A DNA stretch of 64,000 nucleotides. Source: Lachnospiraceae bacterium (GTDB taxonomy: Bacteria; Bacillota; Clostridia; Lachnospirales; Lachnospiraceae). Both the position numbers and the translations under genes were made by a program. The notes beneath the pieces were generated by a model. It had not been told where the DNA came from. It did not search any database and saw only the letters and a program-made list of their open reading frames with translations. Of the stretch, positions 41,140 to 50,295 are shown piece by piece (positions within the stretch are counted from its first letter, which is position 1; each line of letters starts with the position of its first letter). Location: positions 1 to 64,000 of the forward strand of contig QXWW01000009.1 of NCBI GenBank assembly GCA_009911185.1. Reading direction: 5' to 3'.

Positions 41140-41499
41140 ATGAAATTTACAACCAGACTGGAAAATCTTTTGGAAGAACGGAATCTTACCCAGAAGTTCT
41201 TATCTACGGAACTAAATATTGCTCCCTCAACATTGAATGGATATTTGCGCCAAAACCGGGAACCGGATTTCGACACTTTAATTAATCTGGCTAATTTTTT
41301 CGGTGTATCTATAGATTATCTGCTCGGTATCACCAATATTCGTAATCCTTATGCACTTAACGGCTGTTACGATGACAATGAAGAGGATCTGCTGGAAACG
41401 TACCGTGCTTTGGGGCCGCTGGAACAGAACTATTTACTGAAACAGGCGCATATTTATAACCAGCATGATTTGGATGATACTCCGCCAAAGAAAAAATAA
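41140..41499 (+). CDS. Xre-family helix-turn-helix regulator 1
   Basis: 119 residues. The Cro/C1-type HTH covers about 6-62 (LEERNLTQKFLSTELNIAPSTL, GYLRQNREPDFDTLINLANFFGVSIDYLLG). The C-terminal part is short, acidic and helical with no known domain. GAGG precedes the ATG. A second, related gene lies 110 bases downstream after a terminator. Small Xre proteins of this type often repress their own promoter; targets here are unknown. Confidence 0.88.
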   Translation: MKFTTRLENLLEERNLTQKFLSTELNIAPSTLNGYLRQNREPDFDTLINLANFFGVSIDYLLGITNIRNPYALNGCYDDNEEDLLETYRALGPLEQNYLLKQAHIYNQHDLDDTPPKKK

Positions 41500-41506
41500 T
41501 GCATTC

Positions 41507-41546
41507 AATACGCATAGCCGTATTCTCGCTATGCGTATTTTTATTC
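41507..41546 (+). terminator. Terminator after the first Xre gene
   Basis: AATACGCATAGC (41507-41518) and GCTATGCGTATT (41528-41539) form a 12-base stem, followed by TTTTATT. Confidence 0.85.
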
Positions 41547-41608
41547 ATGTGCGGGTATACTTCTATTAGAATAAATACAGTGATTTTATTTTAATGGGAG
41601 GTATCTTC

Positions 41609-41959
41609 ATGGATTTCCATGTCCGTCTTGAAAATCTCGTCGAGGAAAAAAATGTTACGCAAAAGCAGCTATCCATGGAGCTGCACATTGCATCTACCAC
41701 ATTAAGCGGATATATAAACAATCACAGAGAGCCTGATTTCAGCACATTGATTCGTATGGCGCGGTATTTTGACGTGTCTACAGATTATCTTCTGGGGCTT
41801 AGTGATGAAAAGAAACCGGTACCTTCCTCATTAAATTCTGCAGAAGGAACTTTGATTCACATCTACCGCTCTCTGATTCCAGAACGTCAGGAGCTGCTGA
41901 TAGAACAGGCAAAATTCTATCAATGGGTTACTTCCAAAAATCCAACAGACAACAAATAA
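41609..41959 (+). CDS. Xre-family helix-turn-helix regulator 2
   Basis: 116 residues, clearly paralogous to the preceding regulator: MDFHVRLENLVEEKNVTQKQ and YINNHREPDFSTLIRMARYFDVSTDYLLGLSDEKKP align with it throughout the HTH. The start at 41609 has GGGAGG upstream; ATG at 41594 overlaps that site. It is separated from its neighbour by a terminator, so each has its own control. Targets unknown. Confidence 0.88.
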   Translation: MDFHVRLENLVEEKNVTQKQLSMELHIASTTLSGYINNHREPDFSTLIRMARYFDVSTDYLLGLSDEKKPVPSSLNSAEGTLIHIYRSLIPERQELLIEQAKFYQWVTSKNPTDNK

Positions 41960-41969
41960 TGCTGACACA

Positions 41970-41994
41970 GGGGACTATTATATAGTCCCCTTTC
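41970..41994. terminator. Shared terminator between Xre 2 and greA
   Basis: GGGGACTAT (41970-41978) and ATAGTCCCC (41982-41990) form a 9-base stem followed by TTTC on the plus strand, lying between convergent stops at 41959 and 42005. Confidence 0.75.
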
Positions 41995-42004
41995 TCACGC
42001 CTTT

Positions 42005-42508
42005 TCAATACCCCCGGATCGCGTCGTTTTTATCTTCTGTTGTATTTTCAATTTTTTTTATAACAATATCATAGCTATAGTTATCATTGACCTTGATCCT
42101 TACCCGTTCCCCTGCCTTGCGCCCCAGAATGGCTTTCCCGATTGGCGATTCTGTGCTAATCAGGTTCTTCATGGAATTTCCCCGGATAGATGTAACGAGA
42201 CGGAACACCTGCTCCTCATCCTCCTCCTCAAAGTAAACGGTAACGGTATTGTTAATTCCCACTTCATCTTCTTTGGAAACGTCCGACACAATTTCGGCCG
42301 TTTTCAGCATCCTTTCCAGGTAACGGATTCTGCTTTCATTTTTATTTTTATCCTTTTTTGCAGCATGATACTCAAAATTCTCGCTCAAATCTCCATGCGC
42401 CCTGGCTTCTTTCACTGCTTCAATCGCTTCCTTACGAACCACCAGCTTACGGTATTCAATTTCTTCTTCTATCTTTTGTACGTCGCTTCTCGTTAGTTGT
42501 TCTCTCAT
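42005..42508 (-). CDS. greA: Transcription elongation factor GreA
   Basis: 167 residues. The N-terminal coiled coil has EEIEYRKLVVRKEAIEAVKEARAHGDLSENFEYHAAKKD, containing the conserved acidic tip (GDLSENFEY) that enters the polymerase secondary channel to stimulate cleavage of backtracked RNA. The C-terminal FKBP-like domain has STESPIGKAILGRKAGERV. It is somewhat diverged from the canonical 158-residue GreA, so a second GreA may exist elsewhere. GGAGAG precedes the ATG. Confidence 0.92.
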   Translation of the reverse strand: MREQLTRSDVQKIEEEIEYRKLVVRKEAIEAVKEARAHGDLSENFEYHAAKKDKNKNESRIRYLERMLKTAEIVSDVSKEDEVGINNTVTVYFEEEDEEQVFRLVTSIRGNSMKNLISTESPIGKAILGRKAGERVRIKVNDNYSYDIVIKKIENTTEDKNDAIRGY

Positions 42509-42689
42509 TTATCTCTCTCCTTACTGCCGCCGCTTTGTTTAAATTACAATGTTTATTATATTACTCCGGCTGTGAAATGTCGACGAATTTTACGCAGAAT
42601 AATTTTTTACCTGCAAGACGGAAGAACTGCCGTTTCAAATCGAGTATCTCCCAATTTAAAGTCTGGTGTACTGTCCAGTCAGAAATTAC

Positions 42690-42780
42690 AATTGTGGGAT
42701 GAACGCCCCTATTCAAGAGGTGCAGTGCATTGACCCAATTGGGGCGCGGCAGGCCGGGGAAATAAGTTTTCAGACACGCT
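42690..42780. repeat. Decayed copy of the MITE-like element
   Basis: GGGATGAACGCCCC, CAAGAGGTGCAGTGCATTG, CCCAATTGGGGCGCGGCAG and the end AGTTTTCAGACACGCT align in order with the intact copy at 52454-52613. The left terminal repeat and one hairpin arm are missing. Confidence 0.6.
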
Positions 42781-42840
42781 GTAAAGAAAAACTTAAGAAA
42801 TCTTTAGAGATTTGTCTATGATTTATTAAGATTTTGCTCC

Positions 42841-42859
42841 TATACTACTAACTGTAGTA
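42841..42859. promoter_or_regulatory. TACTAC/GTAGTA dyad over the putative -10 of the YfhO-type gene
   Basis: TATACT (42841-42846) is a -10 candidate with no clear -35. TACTAC (42843-42848) and GTAGTA (42854-42859) form a 17-base dyad that overlaps it, in the position of an operator. Confidence 0.4.
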
Positions 42860-42912
42860 AATAACAACTTTACTTCGTTTACATTTACAGAAAGATAGAA
42901 AGGAACACTGAC

Positions 42913-45567
42913 ATGAAATCCCTATTCTCTTACAAAAGCACCCCCTCTACATACAAAAAGAATATAACGGCATTAATTTTTCCTACGGCTCTGCTGCTCC
43001 TGATACTCGCCTGCGTCTGCCCCGCGTTATCCCGAAACGCACTGTTTGGCTCTGAGGGAGACTGGTTCAGCCAGCACGTTGCCATCGCTGAACAATATCG
43101 TACTGCTTTTTATGAGACGGGAAAAATTCTTCCGGACTGGCTTCCTTTAGGAAGTGGCTGCAACAGCTATGATTTTTCCTATTATGGATTTCTGCGCCCA
43201 GATGTGCTCTTTTCTTTCTTACTGCCAAATGTGCCGATGGCATATATTATTTCCGGTTATGCCATTTTAGGTCTGGGCGCTGGAACTTTGCTATGTTATT
43301 TTTGGCTGAAACGTCATGTACAGCTTCCTTTCTTTGCTTTTTTGGGAGCCATACTTTATTCTTGTGCGGCTTGTTTTTACCATACACATCATCAGATTAT
43401 GTTTGTAAACTATATGCCCTTTCTCATCCTTGCACTATGGGGAATCGAAGAGCTGATTAAAAAAGGGCGTTTCGCACTGCTGATTCTTTCACTATTTCTG
43501 GTGTGTCTCCACAGTTACTACTTTGCCCCTGCGGTTCTTTTCGTGTGCCTGGTATATTTTTTGTGCTGCCTGCTGAAAGAAAAGGAGCTGCACCGTTTGA
43601 GGGACTGTTTCAACAGGAATCATTTCATGCGCTGTCTGCCCGTAATATACAAATTTGCCGCCGCCATTTTATTGGCGGTAGGTATGGCGGCCGTTCTTCT
43701 CATCCCTACCGGGCTGGATTTGCTCTCTACCACGAAAGACGCCGGCACGCCTGTGTCTTTCCAGGAAATTTTTTCTCTGAACCTGGATTTAAGCAGTCTT
43801 CTGTACCACCCCTATGGATGCGGACTGACACTCCTGTGCCTGTATACCTTGCTTTTAAGCATCCGCAGAAAAAGTACGCGCATGTTAAGCAGTCTCCTCT
43901 TGCTGTGTCTGACAGTCAAAACCTTCCCTTACCTGCTCAGCGGTTTACTCTATGTTCGTTATAAAGTATTAATTCCACTGGTTCCGCTTCTGCTTATGCT
44001 CTGTGTCCTTACACTGGAAGCATTGTTCACCGGCCGTGAACGGCACAGTCTGGTTCTGGGACTGCTCTGCCTGATTCCTGCCGTATTTTCAAAATATTCT
44101 CTGGGAATCCTTGCAGACAGCGTATGGCTCCTGCTTTCCTTTATTTTGATACACTTTGGAAAACGCCATATTTTTCGCAAAAACTTTGATTCACCAACCT
44201 CTCAGCAGACTATGGCATACCGCCGGATACTTCCATTGTTTTTACTCCTGTGTATACCTTCGGTTTGCATTTCCGACGGTTTACTGCAGCATGACGATTA
44301 TGTCTACGCCTCAGACAAACGCCAGTTATCCGTTTACCGGGAAGACATGCCTGTTTTCGATACCATTAATACGGACCAAAGCTACCGTTTTGAATGCCTT
44401 TCAGAGCCATTTGTCAATGTAAATACGCAGCCTCTTGCGAAATTAGGCCGGACTTCCATGTATTCGTCTGTCACAGACAAGAATTACGCCGATTTTTATT
44501 ATAATACTATGAAAAACCCTATCCGCATTCGCAACCGGGTGGCTCTAATGACAGACGCCAATCCCTTTTTTTCCTATCTCATGGGAATCCGTTACATACA
44601 AACAAACCGTACGCTCCTCCCCTTAGGGTATACCCCTCTGGAAGCGGCAGAATCCAATATTCTTGCTGAAAATCCACAGGTCCTTCCAATTGCATACACA
44701 AGCCATTCGCTGATGACGCAGAAAGAATTTGAAAAACTGGATTTCCCCTATACTTTGGAGGCGCTTACAAAATACACCATCATTGCAGAAGAAGAAAACA
44801 GGAAAACTCTTTTGGCAACTAAAAATGCCTTTATGAAAACTTCGCAAATACACGAACTTTCTCCAGAGGAGCTTCGGCTGCCAGAAATTTCTGCCAACAG
44901 GAAATCATCACAGGAAGAAACACAAATGACCCTTACGCTTCCTTCCACTTTACAGAGCCGCCTGCTGATACTGACGGCAAAGGTCGCATCCTCCGGACAA
45001 GAAGTAACCATAGACATCAATCAAATACGAAACAAGCTTTCCGGAAGCAATGCGCCTTATCCCAACCACAACGACACTTTTACCTGGATTATTTCCTCAA
45101 ACGACGTCATTAAGGAGCTGAACATTTGCCTGTCTGCCGGACAATACACCCTCTCCAACTGGAAGGCATGGAGTATGGATACAGAGAATTGGGGAAATCA
45201 TACTGTAAAGCCACTGCAAAATCAGGAAATGAACCCTGGAACCTGCGGCAGCTCCCCCAAAACTTCGGGAACCGTATTGTTATGCGGGGAGACGTCTCTG
45301 GAACAGCCGGGATATTTCACCACCAGTCTGCCCTTCCGCAAAGGTTACAAAGCATATGTAAACGGCAAAGAAACGGCGGTTTCCAGAGTTAACCAGACAT
45401 TTGTGGGAATTCCCCTGGATTCTGGGACTTATCAGATCGCTCTTGTTTTCTGTCCTCCGGGCAAAAACATTTCCTGCTGGATCAGCCTGCTGTCTTTGCT
45501 ATTATTTGTTGGATGGGAACTTTATTCCAGGCGAAGAAATTTATTACACATTTTCGATTGTGCATAA
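42913..45567 (+). CDS. yfhO: YfhO-family multi-spanning membrane protein
   Basis: 884 residues. About a dozen hydrophobic segments occupy the first 440 residues and one lies at the C-terminus (ISCWISLLSLLLFVGWEL). The first loop has GDWFSQHVAIAEQYR, the GT-C-like acidic loop seen in YfhO proteins, and the C-terminal soluble part ends with YKAYVNGKETAVSRVNQTFVGIPLDSGTYQI, a conserved YfhO feature. Bacillus and Listeria members add sugars to lipoteichoic acid using a lipid-linked donor. No companion GtcA-like or glycosyltransferase gene is adjacent. AAAGGAA precedes the ATG. Confidence 0.88.
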   Translation: MKSLFSYKSTPSTYKKNITALIFPTALLLLILACVCPALSRNALFGSEGDWFSQHVAIAEQYRTAFYETGKILPDWLPLGSGCNSYDFSYYGFLRPDVLFSFLLPNVPMAYIISGYAILGLGAGTLLCYFWLKRHVQLPFFAFLGAILYSCAACFYHTHHQIMFVNYMPFLILALWGIEELIKKGRFALLILSLFLVCLHSYYFAPAVLFVCLVYFLCCLLKEKELHRLRDCFNRNHFMRCLPVIYKFAAAILLAVGMAAVLLIPTGLDLLSTTKDAGTPVSFQEIFSLNLDLSSLLYHPYGCGLTLLCLYTLLLSIRRKSTRMLSSLLLLCLTVKTFPYLLSGLLYVRYKVLIPLVPLLLMLCVLTLEALFTGRERHSLVLGLLCLIPAVFSKYSLGILADSVWLLLSFILIHFGKRHIFRKNFDSPTSQQTMAYRRILPLFLLLCIPSVCISDGLLQHDDYVYASDKRQLSVYREDMPVFDTINTDQSYRFECLSEPFVNVNTQPLAKLGRTSMYSSVTDKNYADFYYNTMKNPIRIRNRVALMTDANPFFSYLMGIRYIQTNRTLLPLGYTPLEAAESNILAENPQVLPIAYTSHSLMTQKEFEKLDFPYTLEALTKYTIIAEEENRKTLLATKNAFMKTSQIHELSPEELRLPEISANRKSSQEETQMTLTLPSTLQSRLLILTAKVASSGQEVTIDINQIRNKLSGSNAPYPNHNDTFTWIISSNDVIKELNICLSAGQYTLSNWKAWSMDTENWGNHTVKPLQNQEMNPGTCGSSPKTSGTVLLCGETSLEQPGYFTTSLPFRKGYKAYVNGKETAVSRVNQTFVGIPLDSGTYQIALVFCPPGKNISCWISLLSLLLFVGWELYSRRRNLLHIFDCA

Positions 45568-45714
45568 CAAGTTATTCCCGCCAGTGTACACTCCCGATTA
45601 TATTTAGCCAGATCATGTTGCCGTTAAAGTTATTACTTTACCGACTTACAGGCATTTTAGCTGCTCTAAACATCTATAAGGCAATACGTTAGCATAGAAC
45701 GTCCCAAATTGCCG

Positions 45715-47445
45715 TTATAATTGGAAGAATTTCATCTGCTCTTCTATCTGATCCGACAATCTCTTGAGATTGTTCGCCGCTTCTGCCAGCATACTGGTAG
45801 TTGCGCCCAGCTCTTCCATGGAAGCTGTAGTCTCCTGGGCTGAGGCTGCATTTTCCTGGGAGAGCGCAGAAAGATTCTCGATGACATCGACCACTGTTTT
45901 TCTGGAATCATCACAGACTCTTGTGCGTTCTTCTATCATACCGGTGTCTTCTCTGGAGCTGTTAATCCCATTTTCCACCTCCGTAAAATGCTTCTGTGTG
46001 GCCTCCAGTTTCTCACGCTGATCCGCAATGATATCCTCGACCTCCTTCATAATTTTTACCGTCATATCTGACTCTGTAAGCAGCGCCGTTATCACGTCTG
46101 TTATCGTCTGGGCCGACTGGCTGGATTCATCTGCAAGTTTCTGGATTTCCGAAGCAACCACTGCAAACCCCTTGCCAAATTCACCTGCTCTTGCAGCCTC
46201 AATACTGGCATTTAACGACAAGAGAGACGTTTGATCTGCAATGGTAGATATAATCCCCACCGCTTCCTGAATTTTCTGCGCTGATTCATTGGTGGCGTAA
46301 ACCTGCGCCCCAATCTTTTGAATTGCCTGATTGGTCCGCCCGGCAGACTCCGCAAGATGCTGCATAATCTCCGCAGAAGTGTCTCCGGCCTGTTTCATGG
46401 TAATAGAAGTATTATTCAGCTTCTCCACGCCCCCGGCAATATGTTCTATCATAGAACCCATATCCATAATCTGTCCGGACGCGTGTTCAATTTCCTCCGC
46501 CTGGGTGGACGCGCCAAGAGAAATTTCTCCCACGGCTTTGCCAATCTCTCCGGCATTAGTATTGACCCGTTCTGCCATTTCGTCCAGTAAACGCCCGGAT
46601 TCCATCAGTTCATCGGAAGAGCGCTGGATATTGCGGAGAATATCTGCCAGTTCCGTCACCAGGTACTCCAGCGCTCTGGCGCTCTTGCCAAGTTCATCCT
46701 GCCTCTTTTTTAATTGGGGCTTGATTGTAATATTAAGATTTCCGGCAGCAAGTCCTTCAATCACTTTCTCCTCCATTTGAATCGCTTTTCCAATCTTGCT
46801 GGCAAACCACATAACAACCACGGTTCCCAAAACGATAATGACCAGGCTCATAAACACAACCTTTAATATGGCATTATAAATGTACTCATGGATCCCGCTG
46901 CTTGGCTCGCCCGCAAATATCATTCCCACAATGGTTCCATCTGCATTTTCCATTGGAGCATAATAACAAAAATAATCCTGCCCGTTCAACTCCAGATCCA
47001 TGTCCGCAAAACTCTGCCCCTGATCCAGAACCATTGATTTCACTTGCTCTGCCGCCTGAGTACCTACCATGCGCTCTCCCGTATTCTGATCTGTGAGAGT
47101 GGTGACTCTGCGGACGTCTCCATAAAACAAGGTAATATCTATTTGAGATTCCTTTGAAAACGCCTCAAAGTAGGAAAGCTTTTCTAAAATATTTTCATCT
47201 CCCTTATATAATGTCTCCCCCTCCAGATAAAAATCTCCCTCATCCAACGCATTCAAAGACTGAGTCACGCCGTTTACCGTATCTATTAAACGCTTGATCG
47301 CCTCGTCTTCCATGCCAATCCTTATCGTTCTCGCTGAGAACACCGTTCCCACTATCACAAGCGTTAACAGCGGAATCAGGGTAATTGCCAAAATTTTGTT
47401 CATAATAGTAAATTTTACTTTCATGTTTTCACTCTTTTTTTGCAT
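45715..47445 (-). CDS. Methyl-accepting chemotaxis protein with Cache-type sensor
   Basis: 576 residues: membrane segment 1 (about 14-36), an extracytoplasmic single-Cache-like domain (40-185, with [21 protein letters not shown]), membrane segment 2 (190-212), HAMP (213-265) and a signalling domain with the conserved tip [15 protein letters not shown] preceded by [28 protein letters not shown]. It senses an external ligand and controls CheA. No che or flagellar gene is in the window. GGAGGG precedes the ATG. Ligand unknown. Confidence 0.93.
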   Translation of the reverse strand: MQKKSENMKVKFTIMNKILAITLIPLLTLVIVGTVFSARTIRIGMEDEAIKRLIDTVNGVTQSLNALDEGDFYLEGETLYKGDENILEKLSYFEAFSKESQIDITLFYGDVRRVTTLTDQNTGERMVGTQAAEQVKSMVLDQGQSFADMDLELNGQDYFCYYAPMENADGTIVGMIFAGEPSSGIHEYIYNAILKVVFMSLVIIVLGTVVVMWFASKIGKAIQMEEKVIEGLAAGNLNITIKPQLKKRQDELGKSARALEYLVTELADILRNIQRSSDELMESGRLLDEMAERVNTNAGEIGKAVGEISLGASTQAEEIEHASGQIMDMGSMIEHIAGGVEKLNNTSITMKQAGDTSAEIMQHLAESAGRTNQAIQKIGAQVYATNESAQKIQEAVGIISTIADQTSLLSLNASIEAARAGEFGKGFAVVASEIQKLADESSQSAQTITDVITALLTESDMTVKIMKEVEDIIADQREKLEATQKHFTEVENGINSSREDTGMIEERTRVCDDSRKTVVDVIENLSALSQENAASAQETTASMEELGATTSMLAEAANNLKRLSDQIEEQMKFFQL

Positions 47446-47567
47446 TGCAGCTTTCCCTCCTTCTTCTTCTGTTCAACGGTTCCTGTATCATATATAAAAA
47501 TTATACCAAAAAAAGAGAGATCCGCACCATAAAAAATATATTTTATACAAAATTATAAGTTATCTTG

Positions 47568-48179
47568 TTAAATTGCTTCAATCCATTTTCGAAGCTCCAA
47601 TACCTTGCTGTCAATCTGCTGGATGGCATTGGCGTATTCCTTAAGTTCCCTTCCAATATTTTTTGCCTCACAGTTCTCTTTTTTATATTGAAGCTGATAA
47701 TCAAGCCCTGCCCAATAATCCATAGCCGCCGTCCGCAGTTGGACTTCCATCTTAATCCAATATACTTCCGCCTGAAAGGAAATAGGTACCAGAAATATTA
47801 AATGAAGGCTGCGGTATCCGCTCTTCTTTGGCTTTTTTATATAGTCTTTTTTCTTTAACAGCCTCATATCCTTCTGTGCGCAGAGCATTTCTGCAATCTG
47901 GTACAGATCGTCTGTATAAGTGCATACTGCGCGGATTCCAACCATATCGTTGATATGTTCTCTGACAGCCTGCGTGTTTTCCGGAAGCCCCTTACGTTTT
48001 AACTTTGCCGCAATACTGTCATAGGATTTGATCCGACTCGACATGTTGTGAATCACTTTCCTTCCAAAACGCATACCAAGCTCTGCATTGATAATTTGCA
48101 GCTTTGCCTTCATTAAACTGATGCCGCACTCACACTTGACGATAAATTCCTCTTGCTGCAAATATTCCTTTAAATCCAT
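47568..48179 (-). CDS. Small alarmone synthetase (RelA/SpoT synthetase domain, YjbM/YwaC-like)
   Basis: 203 residues with only the (p)ppGpp synthetase domain. RIKSYDSIAAKLKRKG, DMVGIRAVCTYTDDLYQI, the G-loop-like KPKKSGYRSLHLI and EVQLRTAAMDYWAGLDYQLQYK with the catalytic Glu and Gln are present; no hydrolase, TGS or ACT domain. Such enzymes make ppGpp from GTP/GDP and ATP under stress. AAGGAGG precedes the ATG. It may be co-transcribed with nothing else; neighbours are unrelated. Confidence 0.93.
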   Translation of the reverse strand: MDLKEYLQQEEFIVKCECGISLMKAKLQIINAELGMRFGRKVIHNMSSRIKSYDSIAAKLKRKGLPENTQAVREHINDMVGIRAVCTYTDDLYQIAEMLCAQKDMRLLKKKDYIKKPKKSGYRSLHLIFLVPISFQAEVYWIKMEVQLRTAAMDYWAGLDYQLQYKKENCEAKNIGRELKEYANAIQQIDSKVLELRKWIEAI

Positions 48180-48314
48180 TATTTCCTCCTTGTTTCCAAT
48201 CTTTTAATTATATTATGGAAAACTACATTGATTCCCCAGACGATTTACGTTTAAAAAGAGGGCGAATATTCTTTTTCTCTCATAGATAAAGTCCGGGAAA
48301 TTGTCATAATGACA

Positions 48315-48364
48315 AAACACAGCCCGGTACTTTTCCCTGACGGAAAAGATGCCGGACTGTGTTT
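48315..48364 (-). terminator. Terminator of the galM-nth-DUF1015 transcript
   Basis: AAACACAG, CCGG and CTTTTCC on one side pair with GGAAAAG, CCGG and CTGTGTTT on the other around a short loop, forming a long stem that begins 12 bases after the DUF1015 stop. Confidence 0.75.
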
Positions 48365-48376
48365 CTCGCAGGCGTA

Positions 48377-49612
48377 CTATAAGGCGTGTATAAAGATTCC
48401 GCTTCTTAACTTGGGTTCAAACCAGGTAGATTTTGGCGGCATAAGCAATCCTGCGTCCGCCACTGCAAACAGCTCCTGAATGGAAGTGGGATACATGGCA
48501 AAGGCTGCGGCACAGTCTTCCTTACATCGCCGTTCTAACTCTTGTGTGCCACGGATTCCTCCCACAAAATCAATTCTCTCGTCTGTCTTTGGATCTGCGA
48601 TACCAAGAACAGGAGCCAAAAGTTTTTTCTGTAACAGAGACACGTCAAGACCCTCCACCGGATCATCGGAACAATCCTCCGGACGAATCCTGCATCTGTA
48701 CCAGTTTCCCGCCAGATACATGGAAAATTCCCCTTTCTTCCCGGGTTTTACACTCTGTTCCTTCAAAAGCTCCACCTGAAAAATTTCTGATACCTTATTT
48801 AAAAATGCCGCTTCAGATAAGCCGTTCAAATCCCTGATCACACGATTGTAATCCATAATCATAAGCTGTTCATCCGGAAACAACACGGAAAGAAAATAGT
48901 TATATTCTTCCTCTCCAGTATAATCCGCATCCGCTTTCCTGCGCATCTGTCCCACCTTCACTGCTGACGCCGCGCGATGATGTCCGTCCGCAATATAAAT
49001 TTCACTGATAGAAGCGAAGGCCGCTTCTATCGTTTTAATTTGCGCCGGTTCAGAAATTACCCATACTCTATGACGGATTCCATCCTCCGACACAAAATCA
49101 TACAACGATTCTTTCTTTTTTACCACATCTACCACCGCATTAATTGTCGGATTCGAACGATATGCAAGAAAAATCGGTCCTGTCTGGGCATTACAGATGT
49201 CCACATGGTTAATACGGTCCCGTTCTTTTTCTGCTCTGGTATTTTCATGCTTTTTAATGACGCCCTGCTCATAATCATCAATGGAGGCGCAGGCCGCAAG
49301 CCCGGTCTGGGTTCTTCCATTCATGGTAAGTTCGTATATATAATAACAATCCATTTCTTCTTTCACAAAAGAACCGTCTTCTACCATTTGCCATAAAGTA
49401 TCATGCGCCTTTTGATATACTTCCGGGGCGTAGGTATCTACTTCGTCCCCTAACTGTGTCTCCGCACGGTCAATTTTCAGGAAGCTTTGGGGATTTCTTT
49501 CTACTTCTCTTTTCGCCTCCCTGCGGTTATATACATCATAGGGAAGAGCCGCTATTTTATCTGCTTTTTCTCTGCTGGGTCTGATTGCAGAAAAGGGTTT
49601 TATTCTAGCCAT
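48377..49612 (-). CDS. DUF1015 family protein
   Basis: 411 residues matching DUF1015: the start MARIKPFSAIRP, LPYDVYNRREAKREVERNPQSFLKI, HENTRAEKERDR, and IYIADGHHRAASA. The HENT/DGHH motifs are ParB/SerK-like and related proteins bind or phosphorylate small molecules. SerK-like activity (ADP-dependent serine kinase) is known for one archaeal branch; here the function is unproven. It lies 18 bases after nth, with AGAGGAAAG upstream of the ATG. Confidence 0.9.
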   Translation of the reverse strand: MARIKPFSAIRPSREKADKIAALPYDVYNRREAKREVERNPQSFLKIDRAETQLGDEVDTYAPEVYQKAHDTLWQMVEDGSFVKEEMDCYYIYELTMNGRTQTGLAACASIDDYEQGVIKKHENTRAEKERDRINHVDICNAQTGPIFLAYRSNPTINAVVDVVKKKESLYDFVSEDGIRHRVWVISEPAQIKTIEAAFASISEIYIADGHHRAASAVKVGQMRRKADADYTGEEEYNYFLSVLFPDEQLMIMDYNRVIRDLNGLSEAAFLNKVSEIFQVELLKEQSVKPGKKGEFSMYLAGNWYRCRIRPEDCSDDPVEGLDVSLLQKKLLAPVLGIADPKTDERIDFVGGIRGTQELERRCKEDCAAAFAMYPTSIQELFAVADAGLLMPPKSTWFEPKLRSGIFIHAL

Positions 49613-49630
49613 AATCTTTCCTCTTGTCTT

Positions 49631-50275
49631 TCAATTATTTTCTAAGCCGTTACGGGCGCAAATCTCCCGGACGCAGCACCTTTCACAATGCGGACTGGTT
49701 CTTGCTGTACAGACGTCTCTGCCGTGATACACCAGACGATGGCAGAAATCGCTGCCCTCCTTAGGTGGGATCAGCTTCCACAATGCCATTTCCACTTTCT
49801 TTGGTTCCCTGATATTGTCCACCAAGCCCATACGGTTTACCAGACGAATACAGTGGGTATCCGTAACAATCGCCGGCTTGTGAAACACATCCCCCATAAT
49901 TAAATTTGCACTTTTCCTTCCTACCCCCGGCAGTTTCAGCAAAGCCTCAAAATCCTCAGGCACGTTGCCGTCATACTTCTCATGCAATATCTTCATACAT
50001 GCGCTGATATCCCGCGCTTTGCTTCTGCCAAGTCCGCAGGGCCTTACAATTTTTTCAATTTCTTCCACCGGAGCCTCTGCAAGCGATTTCACGTCGGGAT
50101 ATCTGGCATACAATCCTTCCACCACTACATTGACTCTGGCGTCCGTACACTGAGCCGCAAGACGCACACTTACTAAAAGCTTCCATGCCTGATTGTAATC
50201 CAACGTGCATCCTGCCTCCGGGTATTCCTCCTTCAATCTTCGAATGATCTCTAACGCCAGCTCTTCTTTGGTCAT
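49631..50275 (-). CDS. nth: Endonuclease III
   Basis: 214 residues. The helix-hairpin-helix LKLPGVGRKSANLIMGDVF carries the catalytic Lys, and the catalytic Asp lies in AIVTDTHCIRLVNRMG. Four cysteines in DVCTARTSPHCERCCVREIC ligate a 4Fe-4S cluster. It removes oxidised pyrimidines and cleaves at abasic sites in base excision repair. It lies 20 bases after galM with AAAGGA before the ATG, so the genes form one transcript. Confidence 0.95.
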   Translation of the reverse strand: MTKEELALEIIRRLKEEYPEAGCTLDYNQAWKLLVSVRLAAQCTDARVNVVVEGLYARYPDVKSLAEAPVEEIEKIVRPCGLGRSKARDISACMKILHEKYDGNVPEDFEALLKLPGVGRKSANLIMGDVFHKPAIVTDTHCIRLVNRMGLVDNIREPKKVEMALWKLIPPKEGSDFCHRLVYHGRDVCTARTSPHCERCCVREICARNGLENN

Positions 50276-50295
50276 TTAAAATTTCCTTTCTGCTG

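Larger units (their letters stand above)
42509..42912. other. 404-base gap between greA and the YfhO-type gene
   Basis: The gap contains a decayed MITE-like repeat (42690-42780) and the promoter/operator region of the following gene. No convincing gene was seen in the rest. Confidence 0.6.

Noticed and set aside
45568-45714. Terminator between the convergent YfhO-type and chemoreceptor genes
   Set aside because: Only a weak TAAAGT/ACTTTA dyad was found, without a T run.
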